Part shown: one piece after another, positions 1 through 8,214 of the stretch | How positions within the stretch are numbered: the first letter of the stretch is position 1 | How the letters are laid out: each line of letters opens with the position of its first letter | Source of the DNA: an uncultured Pelagibacteraceae bacterium | Lineage (GTDB): Bacteria; Pseudomonadota; Alphaproteobacteria; Pelagibacterales; Pelagibacteraceae | Direction of reading: 5' to 3' | Length of the DNA: 64,000 bases | NCBI GenBank assembly: GCA_902626725.1 | Contig: CACOGI010000002.1 | Coordinates: forward strand, 58,008 to 122,007 | The notes under the pieces: model-generated | What the model was told of the DNA's origin: nothing | Databases searched by the model: none | The model's input: only the letters and a program-made list of their open reading frames with translations | Made by a program: the position numbers and the translations under genes

Positions 1-812
1 CAAATCAACTCAAACAGTATATGGATGAGGGATTTGTTTCTCCAATAAATATTTTTTCAAAAGAAAAGGCAAAAGAAATTAGAAACGAAATTGAACTTAT
101 TGAAAAAAAAATACCAGGAGAATTAGATGAGTCAGGAAGATATAATGCCCATTTGATATCTCCTTTATTAGATGAAGTAACTCATAATTCAAAAATTTTA
201 GATGCAGTTCAAAGTTTGATAGGTGAAAACATTCTTGTTTGTGGAACAACTTTGTTTATTAAAAATCCAAATGAAAAAGGATTTGTAAGCTATCATCAAG
301 ATGCAAAATATATTGGTTTAGAACCATACAATTGGGTCACGGCTTGGGTTGCCATTACTGATTCAAATGAAAAAAATGGATGTATGAGAATGTGGTCAGG
401 CTCTCATAAAGATAATTTAAAAGAACACGACCAGAAATTTAATGAGGGAAACTTATTAACTAGAGGGCAAACTGTTAAAAATGTACCAAAACAGAAAACT
501 ACTCCTTTAATTTTAGAAGCTGGACAAATGTCACTTCACCATCCAACTGTTGTTCATGGCTCAGACTTAAACAAAAGTAATGATAGAAGAATTGGTTTTG
601 TAATTCAGAGCTATATTGGGACAAATGTTAAACAAGTTTTAGGTAAAAATAGCGTTCAACTTGCACGGGGAGTTGATGAATTTAATTACCATGAAAAAAT
701 TGGTAGACCTCAAAATTTATTGGATACAAAAGATATTGAACTGAAAAAACTAGAAAATGATAATCTTCAGGAAATTTTTTATAAAGGTTCAGATAAAAAA
801 GGGAAATTTTAA
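1..812 (+). CDS. Phytanoyl-CoA dioxygenase (PhyH) family protein, 5' end outside window
   Basis: Non-haem Fe(II)/2-oxoglutarate oxygenase of the PhyH family; the substrate cannot be told from the sequence. The iron-binding HxD motif is visible in SYHQDAKYIG, the distal histidine in LHHPTVVHGS, and the 2-oxoglutarate-binding arginine probably in the following DRRIGFV. The first ATG is at 21, but the frame stays open to base 3 (N-Q-L-K-Q-Y before that Met). Family members usually begin with a short helix ahead of the DGF/EGF motif, so the true start most likely lies upstream of the window. The stop codon abuts, with no gap, the stop of the convergent GST-like gene. Confidence 0.8.
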   Translation, partial: NQLKQYMDEGFVSPINIFSKEKAKEIRNEIELIEKKIPGELDESGRYNAHLISPLLDEVTHNSKILDAVQSLIGENILVCGTTLFIKNPNEKGFVSYHQDAKYIGLEPYNWVTAWVAITDSNEKNGCMRMWSGSHKDNLKEHDQKFNEGNLLTRGQTVKNVPKQKTTPLILEAGQMSLHHPTVVHGSDLNKSNDRRIGFVIQSYIGTNVKQVLGKNSVQLARGVDEFNYHEKIGRPQNLLDTKDIELKKLENDNLQEIFYKGSDKKGKF

Positions 813-1439
813 TTAAAGTTTTGGAATCTTTGAGCCATTTTTATAAAGATCATAGCCTTTAATAACCGCATCACGACTGGCAATATCTAAGTACCACCGG
901 GAAAGATTTTTAAATTTCTTAAGCCCTATATCATGCCACTCATGTCTTGCAATCCATGGCCACGTTGCAATGTCAGCTATAGAGTATTTTTCCCCAGCAA
1001 GATATTTTGAGTTTTTTAAACGATTATCAAGATCTTGATAAATTTTTTTTGTAATCTTAAAATATCTTTCTTCACCAAATTCACTCTTACCAGAATTGTA
1101 ATGATGAAATTGATGGTGTTGACCTATCATAGGACCAACATATCCCATTTGTGCCATCAACCATTGATTTATTTTAAGTCTATTTTCTTTATTATAAAAC
1201 TTTCCACTCTTTTCACCTAAATACATTAAGATTGCACCAGATTCAAAAATGGTCTCATTGTTATCATGATCAATAATTACTGGTATCTTACTGAATGGAC
1301 TTATCTTTACAAATTCTGGTTTGAATTGTTCTCCGTTAGACAAATCTATTTTAGAAAGTTTGTATTTATATTTAATTTCCTCAAGCATGATACTTATTTT
1401 TTTACCATTAGGAGTATCAGCTGAGAGTAGCTCAATCAC
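813..1439 (-). CDS. yfcG: Glutathione S-transferase family protein, YfcG/Nu-class type
   Basis: 208-residue GST-fold protein with an N-terminal thioredoxin-like domain (about 1-80) and a helical C-terminal domain. The N-terminal TPNGKK motif, the KIPVIID cis-proline segment and FESGAILMYL resemble the YfcG/YghU (Nu-class) glutathione-dependent disulfide oxidoreductases, which act on disulfides or peroxides in the cytoplasm. It starts at a GTG and overlaps the end of the upstream ferredoxin-reductase gene by 8 bases, so the two are probably co-transcribed as part of the redox cluster behind proteorhodopsin. Family assignment is firm; the substrate is not known. Confidence 0.82.
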   Translation of the reverse strand: MIELLSADTPNGKKISIMLEEIKYKYKLSKIDLSNGEQFKPEFVKISPFSKIPVIIDHDNNETIFESGAILMYLGEKSGKFYNKENRLKINQWLMAQMGYVGPMIGQHHQFHHYNSGKSEFGEERYFKITKKIYQDLDNRLKNSKYLAGEKYSIADIATWPWIARHEWHDIGLKKFKNLSRWYLDIASRDAVIKGYDLYKNGSKIPKL

Positions 1440-2451
1440 TTTTTACACCAAGACGATCTTTGATTGTTTTGGAAGAAGTCGTAAATTCAAATCTATATTT
1501 TTCATTTGGTCTTGCTAATTTAAAGCACGCTCTTGCTGCTAAGGCTCCTTCATGAAAACCTGATAGAATAAGTTTTAATTTACCAGGATAGCTGCATATA
1601 TCACCCACAGCATAAATACCTTTTTGATTTGTCTCAAACTTTTCTGTATCTACTTCAATCGTTTTTTTATCAATATTTAGCCCCCAGTTTGCTATCGGAC
1701 CAAGCTGCATAATTAATCCAAAAAACCCTAACGCATAATCTGTCTTTAGAGTTTTGATCTCTTTATCATCGTTCTTAATATCAATACTCTCTAATTGGTC
1801 ACCACCCTTTATGGAGCTCATTTGATATTTTGTATAAAGATTTATTTTTCCATCTTTTGCAAGTTCATGTACTTTATCGACAGTTGCCTGAGCACCCCTA
1901 AAATCATCTCTTCTATGAACTAAATTTACCTTTGAGTTTTTTGATAACTCTACTGCCCAATCCAAAGCACTATCTCCACCACCAAATATTGTTACTGTCT
2001 TCCCCTTAAATATACTTTTATCTTTAATTGAATAAAGAACTGATTTATTCTCAAATTTTTCACACTCTTTAACAGGAAATTTTCTCGGTTCAAATGATCC
2101 AACCCCACCAGCTATAATTACATTTGGAGTTTGAAATGTTGTACCGTTATTTGTTTTAACAATCCAGTTATCTCCCTCTTTTTTCACCTCATCTACTCTT
2201 TCACTTAAATGAAATTTAATATTAAAAGGTTTTATTTGATTAATTAAGTTGTTAGTTAATTCCCCTCCAGTACATTCTGGTACAGCAGGAATATCATAAA
2301 TTGGTTTATCTGGATAAAGCTCAATGCATTGACCTCCAATTTTATCTAAATTATCTACAATCTCACAATTAAGACCAATCAACTTTAATTGATGAGCTGT
2401 AAATAAACCTGTGGGTCCAGCTCCGATAATTAATGCATCTGTTTTATTCAT
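1432..2451 (-). CDS. Ferredoxin--NADP(+) reductase, thioredoxin-reductase-like
   Basis: 339-residue flavoprotein with two Rossmann motifs: FAD-binding IGAGPTGLF near the N-terminus and NAD(P)-binding IFGGGDSALDW in the middle, plus the C-terminal YAVGDICSYPGK segment that contacts FAD. There is no CxxC redox pair between the motifs, which separates it from true thioredoxin reductase (present elsewhere in the window) and fits the TrxR-like ferredoxin-NADP reductase family. The start ATG lies directly against the stop codon of the upstream ferredoxin, its likely electron partner. The expected role is moving electrons between NADPH and the [2Fe-2S] protein in the cytoplasm. Confidence 0.85.
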   Translation of the reverse strand: MNKTDALIIGAGPTGLFTAHQLKLIGLNCEIVDNLDKIGGQCIELYPDKPIYDIPAVPECTGGELTNNLINQIKPFNIKFHLSERVDEVKKEGDNWIVKTNNGTTFQTPNVIIAGGVGSFEPRKFPVKECEKFENKSVLYSIKDKSIFKGKTVTIFGGGDSALDWAVELSKNSKVNLVHRRDDFRGAQATVDKVHELAKDGKINLYTKYQMSSIKGGDQLESIDIKNDDKEIKTLKTDYALGFFGLIMQLGPIANWGLNIDKKTIEVDTEKFETNQKGIYAVGDICSYPGKLKLILSGFHEGALAARACFKLARPNEKYRFEFTTSSKTIKDRLGVKSD

Positions 2452-2772
2452 TTAACTTTGTTTAGATGGTATGCTGACTGTTAGACCATCTAATTCATCC
2501 GAAATTATTATTTGGCAACTTAGCCTGCTATTTTTTTTTGGTTCAAATGCCATATCTAACATATCTTCTTCACCATCTTCTTTTGGTTTTATTTTATCAA
2601 ACCAATCATCATTAACATACACGTGACATGTCGCACACGCCATCCCTCCTCCACAATCTGCGTCAATACCCGGAATATCGTTTTGAACAGCCCCTTCCAT
2701 TACGGTTAAGCCATTTTGAACTTCAACAGTATGAATTTGATTGTCGGATGTAACATAAGTTATTTTTGCCAT
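2452..2772 (-). CDS. [2Fe-2S] ferredoxin, adrenodoxin-like
   Basis: 106-residue ferredoxin. The cluster ligands are visible as [10 protein letters not shown] (C-x5-C-x2-C) plus a later Cys in RLSCQI, the vertebrate/mitochondrial adrenodoxin-type pattern. I chose the ATG at 2772 (MAKITYV): a longer in-frame reading starts at 2820 but would translate through a hairpin terminator and add residues not expected for the family. The gene is followed without a gap by a ferredoxin reductase, so the pair likely form an electron-transfer unit. Proteorhodopsin lies just upstream on the same strand, separated by a terminator. Confidence 0.9.
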   Translation of the reverse strand: MAKITYVTSDNQIHTVEVQNGLTVMEGAVQNDIPGIDADCGGGMACATCHVYVNDDWFDKIKPKEDGEEDMLDMAFEPKKNSRLSCQIIISDELDGLTVSIPSKQS

Positions 2773-2790
2773 GATTGTTATATAGTTATA

Positions 2791-2828
2791 CAAAAAAATA
2801 GGGCAAGTATGTGAAAACATACTCGCCC
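2791..2828 (-). terminator. Rho-independent terminator after proteorhodopsin
   Basis: Read on the minus strand, bases 2828-2801 form a 12-bp stem (GGGCGAGTATGT with ACATACTTGCCC, one G-T pair) with a 4-base loop, followed by TATTTTTTTG. It lies 25 bases past the proteorhodopsin stop codon and before the ferredoxin start. It should end most proteorhodopsin transcripts or make expression of the redox genes depend on readthrough. Confidence 0.85.
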
Positions 2829-2852
2829 TAAAATTATTTAATTACTTAGTAA

Positions 2853-3623
2853 TTATCTGCTTCTTGCACCAGCTGAACTTACTGCAGCAGCCCAGATTAC
2901 TAGACCGAATGCAATTTTGTTTATAAAGTCAGCTAAGTTGTAAACAACGTTAAGTGAGTTAGCATCTACACCACCAGTTAGGTAACCAAATACGTAACCT
3001 AATGGGTAAATAGCCCAACCTACAGTAACAATCATTCTCATTGCACTGAACGCAGTTACTAGAGCTTTGTTTCCGCTCTTAGCAGCAGCTTTACCAGCTT
3101 CACCTGAGAATACTTCATAAAGAATGTATACCCAACCAGCCATACCGATTATGAAACCAAGTGTAGCGTTGATGTATCCTGCTTCTCCTAAGTATCCACC
3201 GATTAACATTACTAATGAACCAATTAACAATCTCCAGAATATTCCAGAGTTTGCTTTTCTTACAGCTACTAGAATTAAATAGAATTCTATCATCTGTAGT
3301 GGCACAGTAATTAACCAGTCAATATATCTATATACTGTTGGTGAGTCGCCAGTTGTTACCCAAACATCTCTCATGTACATGTAGTGGATAAAAGCGATAC
3401 CAGTTACTAGACCTGCAACAGTTACTGACGTTTTCCAGCCAGGAGCAACAGTGCTTCTTTCCATGAAGAAGAACGCTGTAGCTGCCAACATACCCATTGA
3501 AATTACCCAAAAAGATATTCCAACAAAGTCATCTTGAGCTAACATAGCGGTCGCAGCGTTTGCTACACCAGTCACACCAATTAAAGCAGCAACTGTAAGA
3601 GCAAACAATTTAAGTTTTTTCAT
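2853..3623 (-). CDS. Proteorhodopsin, blue-absorbing type
   Basis: 256-residue light-driven proton pump of the inner membrane: seven membrane segments after a cleavable-looking signal peptide (MKKLKLFALT...GVANA). Using the standard proteorhodopsin numbering (offset 5), the proton acceptor Asp97 (D102 here), donor Glu108 (E113), His75 (H80) and retinal-binding Lys231 (K236, in DFINKIAFG) are all present. The tuning position 105 is Gln (Q110 in VPLQMIEFY), the known blue-absorbing variant. A strong Shine-Dalgarno (GAGGGAG) sits just before the ATG. It is followed by its own terminator. Retinal synthesis genes are not in the window. Confidence 0.97.
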   Translation of the reverse strand: MKKLKLFALTVAALIGVTGVANAATAMLAQDDFVGISFWVISMGMLAATAFFFMERSTVAPGWKTSVTVAGLVTGIAFIHYMYMRDVWVTTGDSPTVYRYIDWLITVPLQMIEFYLILVAVRKANSGIFWRLLIGSLVMLIGGYLGEAGYINATLGFIIGMAGWVYILYEVFSGEAGKAAAKSGNKALVTAFSAMRMIVTVGWAIYPLGYVFGYLTGGVDANSLNVVYNLADFINKIAFGLVIWAAAVSSAGARSR

Positions 3624-3651
3624 AAAAAACTCCCTCTTTAGTTAGTTTTTA

Positions 3652-3687
3652 TTAGTTTATATAAACTAAGCTTAGGCTTCCCTAAGC
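3652..3687 (-). promoter_or_regulatory. Structured leader of proteorhodopsin: palindrome plus hairpin
   Basis: Two inverted repeats lie side by side 29-64 bases before the proteorhodopsin start codon: a perfect 18-base palindrome (TTAGTTTATATAAACTAA, 3652-3669) and a 7-bp stem with 4-base loop (GCTTAGG/CCTAAGC, 3670-3687). They share the TAAGCTTA junction, so alternative pairings are possible. This is either a dimeric-regulator operator, an mRNA-stabilising leader or a cis-regulatory RNA; the sequence does not decide between them. Confidence 0.5.
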
Positions 3688-3702
3688 AAAAGTTGTGGGT
3701 TA

Positions 3703-3733
3703 ATAACAAATATAAAAAGATAAATGAAGTCAA
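3703..3733 (-). promoter_or_regulatory. Candidate proteorhodopsin promoter
   Basis: On the minus strand TTGACT (3733-3728) is followed after 19 bases by TGTTAT (3708-3703), a plausible but long-spaced sigma-70 pair. It would place the transcript start just upstream of the leader hairpins. The -35 is convincing; the -10 is weak. Confidence 0.35.
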
Positions 3734-3832
3734 AATTAGCATTAATAAGCATTGATTTTACTTGTTTTTTAAAATTAAATACAATTTGTGATTTAAAAAC
3801 CACAATAAAAACAACGCCGAATCAAAATTGAT

Positions 3833-5734
3833 ATGTCAGATAAATTTAATGAGATTTATAAAAAATCGATAGAAAGCCCTGAAAAATTTTGGCAAGAGGC
3901 ATCAAATGATGTTTTCTGGTTCAAAAAACCTACAAAAATATTAAACAAATCTAATCCCCCTTTTTATAAATGGTACGAGGATGGTGTCACAAATACTTGT
4001 TATAATGCTTTGGACTTTCACATTGACAAAGGTAAAGGCAAAAAAATTGCATTAATCTATGATAGCCCTATCACTGGTAATAAAAGTAAGCATACTTATG
4101 AGGAATTAAGATCAAAAGTTTCGAAATTTGCCGGAGCGCTAAAAAATCAAGGTGTAGACAAAGGTGATAGAGTAATAATTTATATGCCAATGATACCTGA
4201 GGCAGTAATTGCAATGCTAGCATGTGGGCGAATAGGAGCAATTCATTCAGTTGTTTTTGGGGGTTTTGCCTCTAATGAACTTGCAAGCAGGATAGATGAT
4301 AGTAAAGCAAAAATTTTAGTGACTGCCTCTTGTGGTTTTGAACCAGGAAGAACAGTTGAATACAAGCCATTGGTAGATGATGCAGTCAAACAAGCTAAAC
4401 ATAAAATTAGTAAGATGATTTTATTTCAAAGAAAAGGCAATGAGGTAAAATTAAACACACCAAATGAAATAAGTTGGGATGAAGCTCTTTCAAATGCGAA
4501 AGATACTGAATGTGTTGAGATGAATTCTAACGAATTCGCATACATTCTTTATACATCAGGCACAACTGGAACCCCTAAAGGTATTGTTAGAGACATAGGA
4601 GGCCATATTGTTGCTCTCAAATGGACAATGAAAAATATTTATAATATTGATGAGGATGATATTTGGTGGTCGGCAAGTGATATCGGTTGGATTGTTGGTC
4701 ATTCTTATATTGTTTATGCTCCTTTGTTTAAAGGATGTACCACTGTACTATTTGAAGGTAAACCAGTAGGGACTCCTGATGCCGGTGCATTTTGGAAAAT
4801 CATTTCAGACTACAAGGTTAAATCTTTGTTTACTGCTCCTACAGCTTTTAGAGCAATTAAGAAAGAGGATCCTGAAGGAAAATTCTTTTCAAAATATGAT
4901 TTAAGTAAATTTGAAAGTTTGTTTCTTGCTGGTGAAAGAGCTGATCCAGATACTATCAAGTGGGCAGAAAATTTACTCAATGTTCCTGTAATTGATCATT
5001 GGTGGCAAACAGAAACGAGCTGGGCAATTAGTTCAAACTGTACTGGAATTGAAATGATGAAAACAAAATATGGTTCAGCATGTAAAGCTGTCCCAGGTTA
5101 TGATGTTAAAATTATTAAATCAGATCAAAATTTAGCTAAACCAAATGAAATGGGAGATATTGTTGTAAAACTTCCACTTCCTCCAGGAACTTTCCCAACT
5201 CTATGGAATGCTGATCAAAGATATAAGGAAAACTATATGTCAAATTACAATGGATATTATCAAACTTATGATGCAGGCCACATAGATGAAGATGGTTATA
5301 TCTGGATTATGTCAAGAACAGATGATATTATTAACGTTGCGGGACATAGATTATCCACAGGAGCCATTGAAGAGGTCTTATCTGAGCATCAATCAGTTGC
5401 TGAATGTGCAGTGTTAGGCATTGCTGATAAGTTAAAAGGTCAATTACCTATAGGCCTAATCGTATTAAAAGCAGGAGTAGATAAAGATAATGACACTATT
5501 TCTAAAGAGTGTATTAAAATGGTAAGAGATAAAATAGGTCCTGTAGCAGCGTTTAAAGTTGCTATAGTGATAAAAAGACTTCCAAAAACAAGATCAGGTA
5601 AAATTTTAAGAGGAACAATAAGAAAGATTGCTGATAATGTAGATTATAAAATGCCACCAACTATCGACGATCCTTCAATATTAGATGAAATAAAAGACGA
5701 TCTTATAAAAAATAATATTCTTAAAAGTGCTTAA
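3833..5734 (+). CDS. prpE: Propionate--CoA ligase (acetyl/propionyl-CoA synthetase, PrpE-like)
   Basis: 633-residue AMP-forming acyl-CoA synthetase that activates a short-chain acid with ATP and CoA in the cytoplasm. Visible motifs are the P-loop YTSGTTGTPKG (about 235-245), the WWQTETSW adenylate motif, the SRTDDIINVAGHR hinge and the C-terminal PKTRSGKILRG containing the lysine normally acetylated. The stretch around GRIGAIHSVVFGGFASNELASR and the overall length match PrpE/ACSS3-type enzymes better than classic Acs, but acetate cannot be excluded as a substrate. It is divergent from proteorhodopsin across about 200 bases and overlaps the next gene by 8 bases. Confidence 0.85.
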   Translation: MSDKFNEIYKKSIESPEKFWQEASNDVFWFKKPTKILNKSNPPFYKWYEDGVTNTCYNALDFHIDKGKGKKIALIYDSPITGNKSKHTYEELRSKVSKFAGALKNQGVDKGDRVIIYMPMIPEAVIAMLACGRIGAIHSVVFGGFASNELASRIDDSKAKILVTASCGFEPGRTVEYKPLVDDAVKQAKHKISKMILFQRKGNEVKLNTPNEISWDEALSNAKDTECVEMNSNEFAYILYTSGTTGTPKGIVRDIGGHIVALKWTMKNIYNIDEDDIWWSASDIGWIVGHSYIVYAPLFKGCTTVLFEGKPVGTPDAGAFWKIISDYKVKSLFTAPTAFRAIKKEDPEGKFFSKYDLSKFESLFLAGERADPDTIKWAENLLNVPVIDHWWQTETSWAISSNCTGIEMMKTKYGSACKAVPGYDVKIIKSDQNLAKPNEMGDIVVKLPLPPGTFPTLWNADQRYKENYMSNYNGYYQTYDAGHIDEDGYIWIMSRTDDIINVAGHRLSTGAIEEVLSEHQSVAECAVLGIADKLKGQLPIGLIVLKAGVDKDNDTISKECIKMVRDKIGPVAAFKVAIVIKRLPKTRSGKILRGTIRKIADNVDYKMPPTIDDPSILDEIKDDLIKNNILKSA

Positions 5735-6059
5735 AACTTATTTATTTCTAATTGGGGCAATATTTTGTGAAGTAGCGGGGACAATGTTACTACCTGTCTC
5801 ACAAAATTTTACCAAATTAGTTCCAACAACTTTTTTAGCAATCTTTTATTTGACAGCTTTTTATTTATTAACTTTTGTAGTTAATAAGCTTCCAATAGCT
5901 ATAGTTTATGCTACCTGGAGCGGTCTCGGAATTTTTACTATAGCCATACTTGGTTATATTTTTTTTAAACAAACATTATCATGGCAAGCAATTTTAGGAT
6001 TATTTTTAATTGTTATAGGCGTGGTGCTGGTAAACAGTTTTGTAGTTGATACTAATTAA
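5727..6059 (+). CDS. Small multidrug resistance (SMR/EmrE-family) transporter
   Basis: 110-residue protein with four predicted membrane helices, the size and architecture of EmrE-like proton-coupled exporters that work as dimers in the inner membrane. The essential helix-1 glutamate is at GAIFCEVAGT (residue 15), and YATWSGLG matches the conserved YAxWxGxG of helix 3. It begins with GTG inside the last codons of the upstream prpE gene, so translation is probably coupled. The substrate (cationic drugs, osmolytes or polyamines) cannot be told. It overlaps the convergent glycosyltransferase by 8 bases. Confidence 0.85.
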   Translation: MLKTYLFLIGAIFCEVAGTMLLPVSQNFTKLVPTTFLAIFYLTAFYLLTFVVNKLPIAIVYATWSGLGIFTIAILGYIFFKQTLSWQAILGLFLIVIGVVLVNSFVVDTN

Positions 6060-6864
6060 TTAAGAATATTTTATTAACTATCAAAGTAATAAGATAATCA
6101 AAGGTAAAAATATTTTTACTGAATTTTTTGTTGCTAAGCTTTCTTAAAAATAAAAAAGCTTGATATCTTCTACTCCACCATTCTCTGTTTACAAATTTCA
6201 CATACTTTTTATCATAACTGTCTGAATTTTGCCTATAAAAAGTAAGATTATCATTAATTAAATTGAATTGATTTCTTTTCAACGAATAAAAAGTTGAGAT
6301 TCTAAAATCAAACCATAATTCATTCATATCTTTATAATTTATTTTGTTGATATATTTTTTTAGGCTTTTCTTTTGAAAGCTTAAACAACTAGTTGGAGGA
6401 AATTTTGGCCATTTATTTTTTCTATTCAAATATTTATTCCTAACTTCTTCTTGCTCAGAAATACTACTAAACAGAATTGGATGATCAAAAACGATTTCAC
6501 TTTTCTTATTTTTTTTAAAAAAATCAACAACTTTTCTTATTTTATTTTTCTTAAAAAAATCATCTGAGTCTAAGATACAAACAATTTTTCCTTTACAAAC
6601 CTTAAGTGAGTTTCTAATTGCATTAAATTGGTTTTGCCAAAAGATTTCCCCTCTTTCTTTACCCTCTAAAATTTTAATATTTTTATGTTTTTTTTTTAAG
6701 TTCTTAATTATTTTTACTGATGAGTCAGAAGAACCATCGTCAAAAAATATAACTTCAATTCTTTTATAGTCTTGATAAAGTGCTGACCTTACTGCTTTTT
6801 TGCAAAATTTTGCTTTATTGTAATTATTTATTAAAATTGATACTACAGGATTTATGTTACTCAT
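6052..6864 (-). CDS. Family 2 glycosyltransferase
   Basis: 270-residue GT-A fold glycosyltransferase. The nucleotide-sugar-binding N-terminus is clear (VSILINNYNKAKF, then FFDDGSSDSS) and the DxD-type motif is ILDSDDFF near residue 100. A conserved catalytic-domain tail is harder to see, and no membrane helix is evident, so it probably transfers a sugar to a cell-surface polysaccharide precursor at the cytoplasmic face. It starts in an ATGA overlap with the end of the dihydroorotase-like gene. Acceptor and sugar are unknown. Confidence 0.8.
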   Translation of the reverse strand: MSNINPVVSILINNYNKAKFCKKAVRSALYQDYKRIEVIFFDDGSSDSSVKIIKNLKKKHKNIKILEGKERGEIFWQNQFNAIRNSLKVCKGKIVCILDSDDFFKKNKIRKVVDFFKKNKKSEIVFDHPILFSSISEQEEVRNKYLNRKNKWPKFPPTSCLSFQKKSLKKYINKINYKDMNELWFDFRISTFYSLKRNQFNLINDNLTFYRQNSDSYDKKYVKFVNREWWSRRYQAFLFLRKLSNKKFSKNIFTFDYLITLIVNKIFLIN

Positions 6865-8168
6865 TTGAATTTTAGTGGCAAACCTTCTGGATCCCCCAAA
6901 ATTTTCCTATCTCTCATCTTTATATTACCGCTGACTATTGTTGAAATAGGAGCCCCTTTAAATTCATATCCGTCAAAAGGAGACCAGCCACATTTGCTCT
7001 CAATATTTTTATTTTCTATTCGAATTTTTTTCTTCATATCAACAATTGTAAAATCAGCATCAAATCCCTTTTTTATAAATCCTTTGTTTTTAATTCCAAA
7101 AATTTTAATTGGATTTTCACAAACTAGATTTATAAATTGTTTCAGTGAAATCTTGCCTTCATTCACATGATTTAACATTACAGGGACTAGAGTTTGAACT
7201 CCAGGCATACCTGAAGGTGAGTTCGGGTATTTTTTATCTTTATTTGTTCTTAAATGTGGCGCATGGTCTGAACCAATAGTTTCATTCAAATTATTTTTTA
7301 CTGCATACCACAGCCTATCATAATGAGATTTGTCTCTAATTGGTGGATTCATTTGAGCATATGTCCCAAGCTTATCATAGCAATCAGGCGCATAAATAGT
7401 TAAATGCTGAGGAGTGATTTCAAAAGTTATATTTCCTTTATGTTGCGCTAAAAAATCTATCTCTTGCTTGGTCGTTATATGAAGAATGTGAGCCCTCTTA
7501 TTATAACGATTAGCAATTTTAACAATTCTCCTAGTTGATGAAATTGCACATTCTTCACTTCTCCAAACAGGATGTGAATGAACATCGCCGTCTTTTATTA
7601 ATTTTTTATTAATATTTAAAATTTGCTCATCCTCTGAGTGAACGGCTACTACTTTAGAACTATTTTTAAATACTATTTCAATATCTTTTTCATCCGCAAC
7701 TAAAAGGTTGCCAGTTGAGGATCCTACAAAAAGTTTAATACCACAACACCCTTCTAGATTTTCTAAATCTGCTAATTCGTTTGCATTATCTGCTGTTGCA
7801 CCAAAATAAAAGGCATAATTACAATACATTCTGTTTTTAGCTAAATCTAATTTTCTTTGAAATTCTTTTTTAGTAGAAGTTGGGGGGTTTGTATTGGGCA
7901 TTTCAAATACTGAAGTAATACCCCCTGCAACTGCTGCTCTACTCCCCGAATTAAGATCTTCTGTATCAGTTGAACCTGGCTCACGAAAATGGGTTTGAGT
8001 ATCTATACAGCCCGGTAAAACAGTTAAACCTTTTGCATCAAAAATATCTTTTGCTTCTTCAGAAATTTGGCCAATGTTATGAATTTTTCCATCCTTAACT
8101 GAAACATCCACATCTTTTAGATCACCATCAATATAGCACTGACCATTTTTGATTATTAGATCTAACAT
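6861..8168 (-). CDS. pyrC: Dihydroorotase (class I-like amidohydrolase)
   Basis: 435-residue cyclic amidohydrolase. A dihydroorotase would close carbamoyl-aspartate to dihydroorotate in pyrimidine synthesis. Visible are the DTQTHFREPG metal motif, the lysine that would be carboxylated in CCGIKLFVGSSTG, HSEDEQ, ILHITTKQE and the catalytic GSDHAPH. The first His of the usual HxH pair is Gln here; from memory, a set of alphaproteobacterial dihydroorotase-annotated proteins share this, so it may be a subfamily feature. The gene is followed by a glycosyltransferase in a 4-base overlap and is divergent from ygfZ. A related amidohydrolase activity such as hydantoinase cannot be excluded. Confidence 0.78.
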   Translation of the reverse strand: MLDLIIKNGQCYIDGDLKDVDVSVKDGKIHNIGQISEEAKDIFDAKGLTVLPGCIDTQTHFREPGSTDTEDLNSGSRAAVAGGITSVFEMPNTNPPTSTKKEFQRKLDLAKNRMYCNYAFYFGATADNANELADLENLEGCCGIKLFVGSSTGNLLVADEKDIEIVFKNSSKVVAVHSEDEQILNINKKLIKDGDVHSHPVWRSEECAISSTRRIVKIANRYNKRAHILHITTKQEIDFLAQHKGNITFEITPQHLTIYAPDCYDKLGTYAQMNPPIRDKSHYDRLWYAVKNNLNETIGSDHAPHLRTNKDKKYPNSPSGMPGVQTLVPVMLNHVNEGKISLKQFINLVCENPIKIFGIKNKGFIKKGFDADFTIVDMKKKIRIENKNIESKCGWSPFDGYEFKGAPISTIVSGNIKMRDRKILGDPEGLPLKFK

Positions 8169-8214
8169 TTATTAAAAAAGTAATTATATTAAAAATAAAA
8201 GATATCAAGTAATT

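Noticed and set aside
2773..2820. N-terminal extension of the ferredoxin to an upstream ATG
   Set aside because: The extension would be translated through the proteorhodopsin terminator hairpin and adds residues not found in the family.
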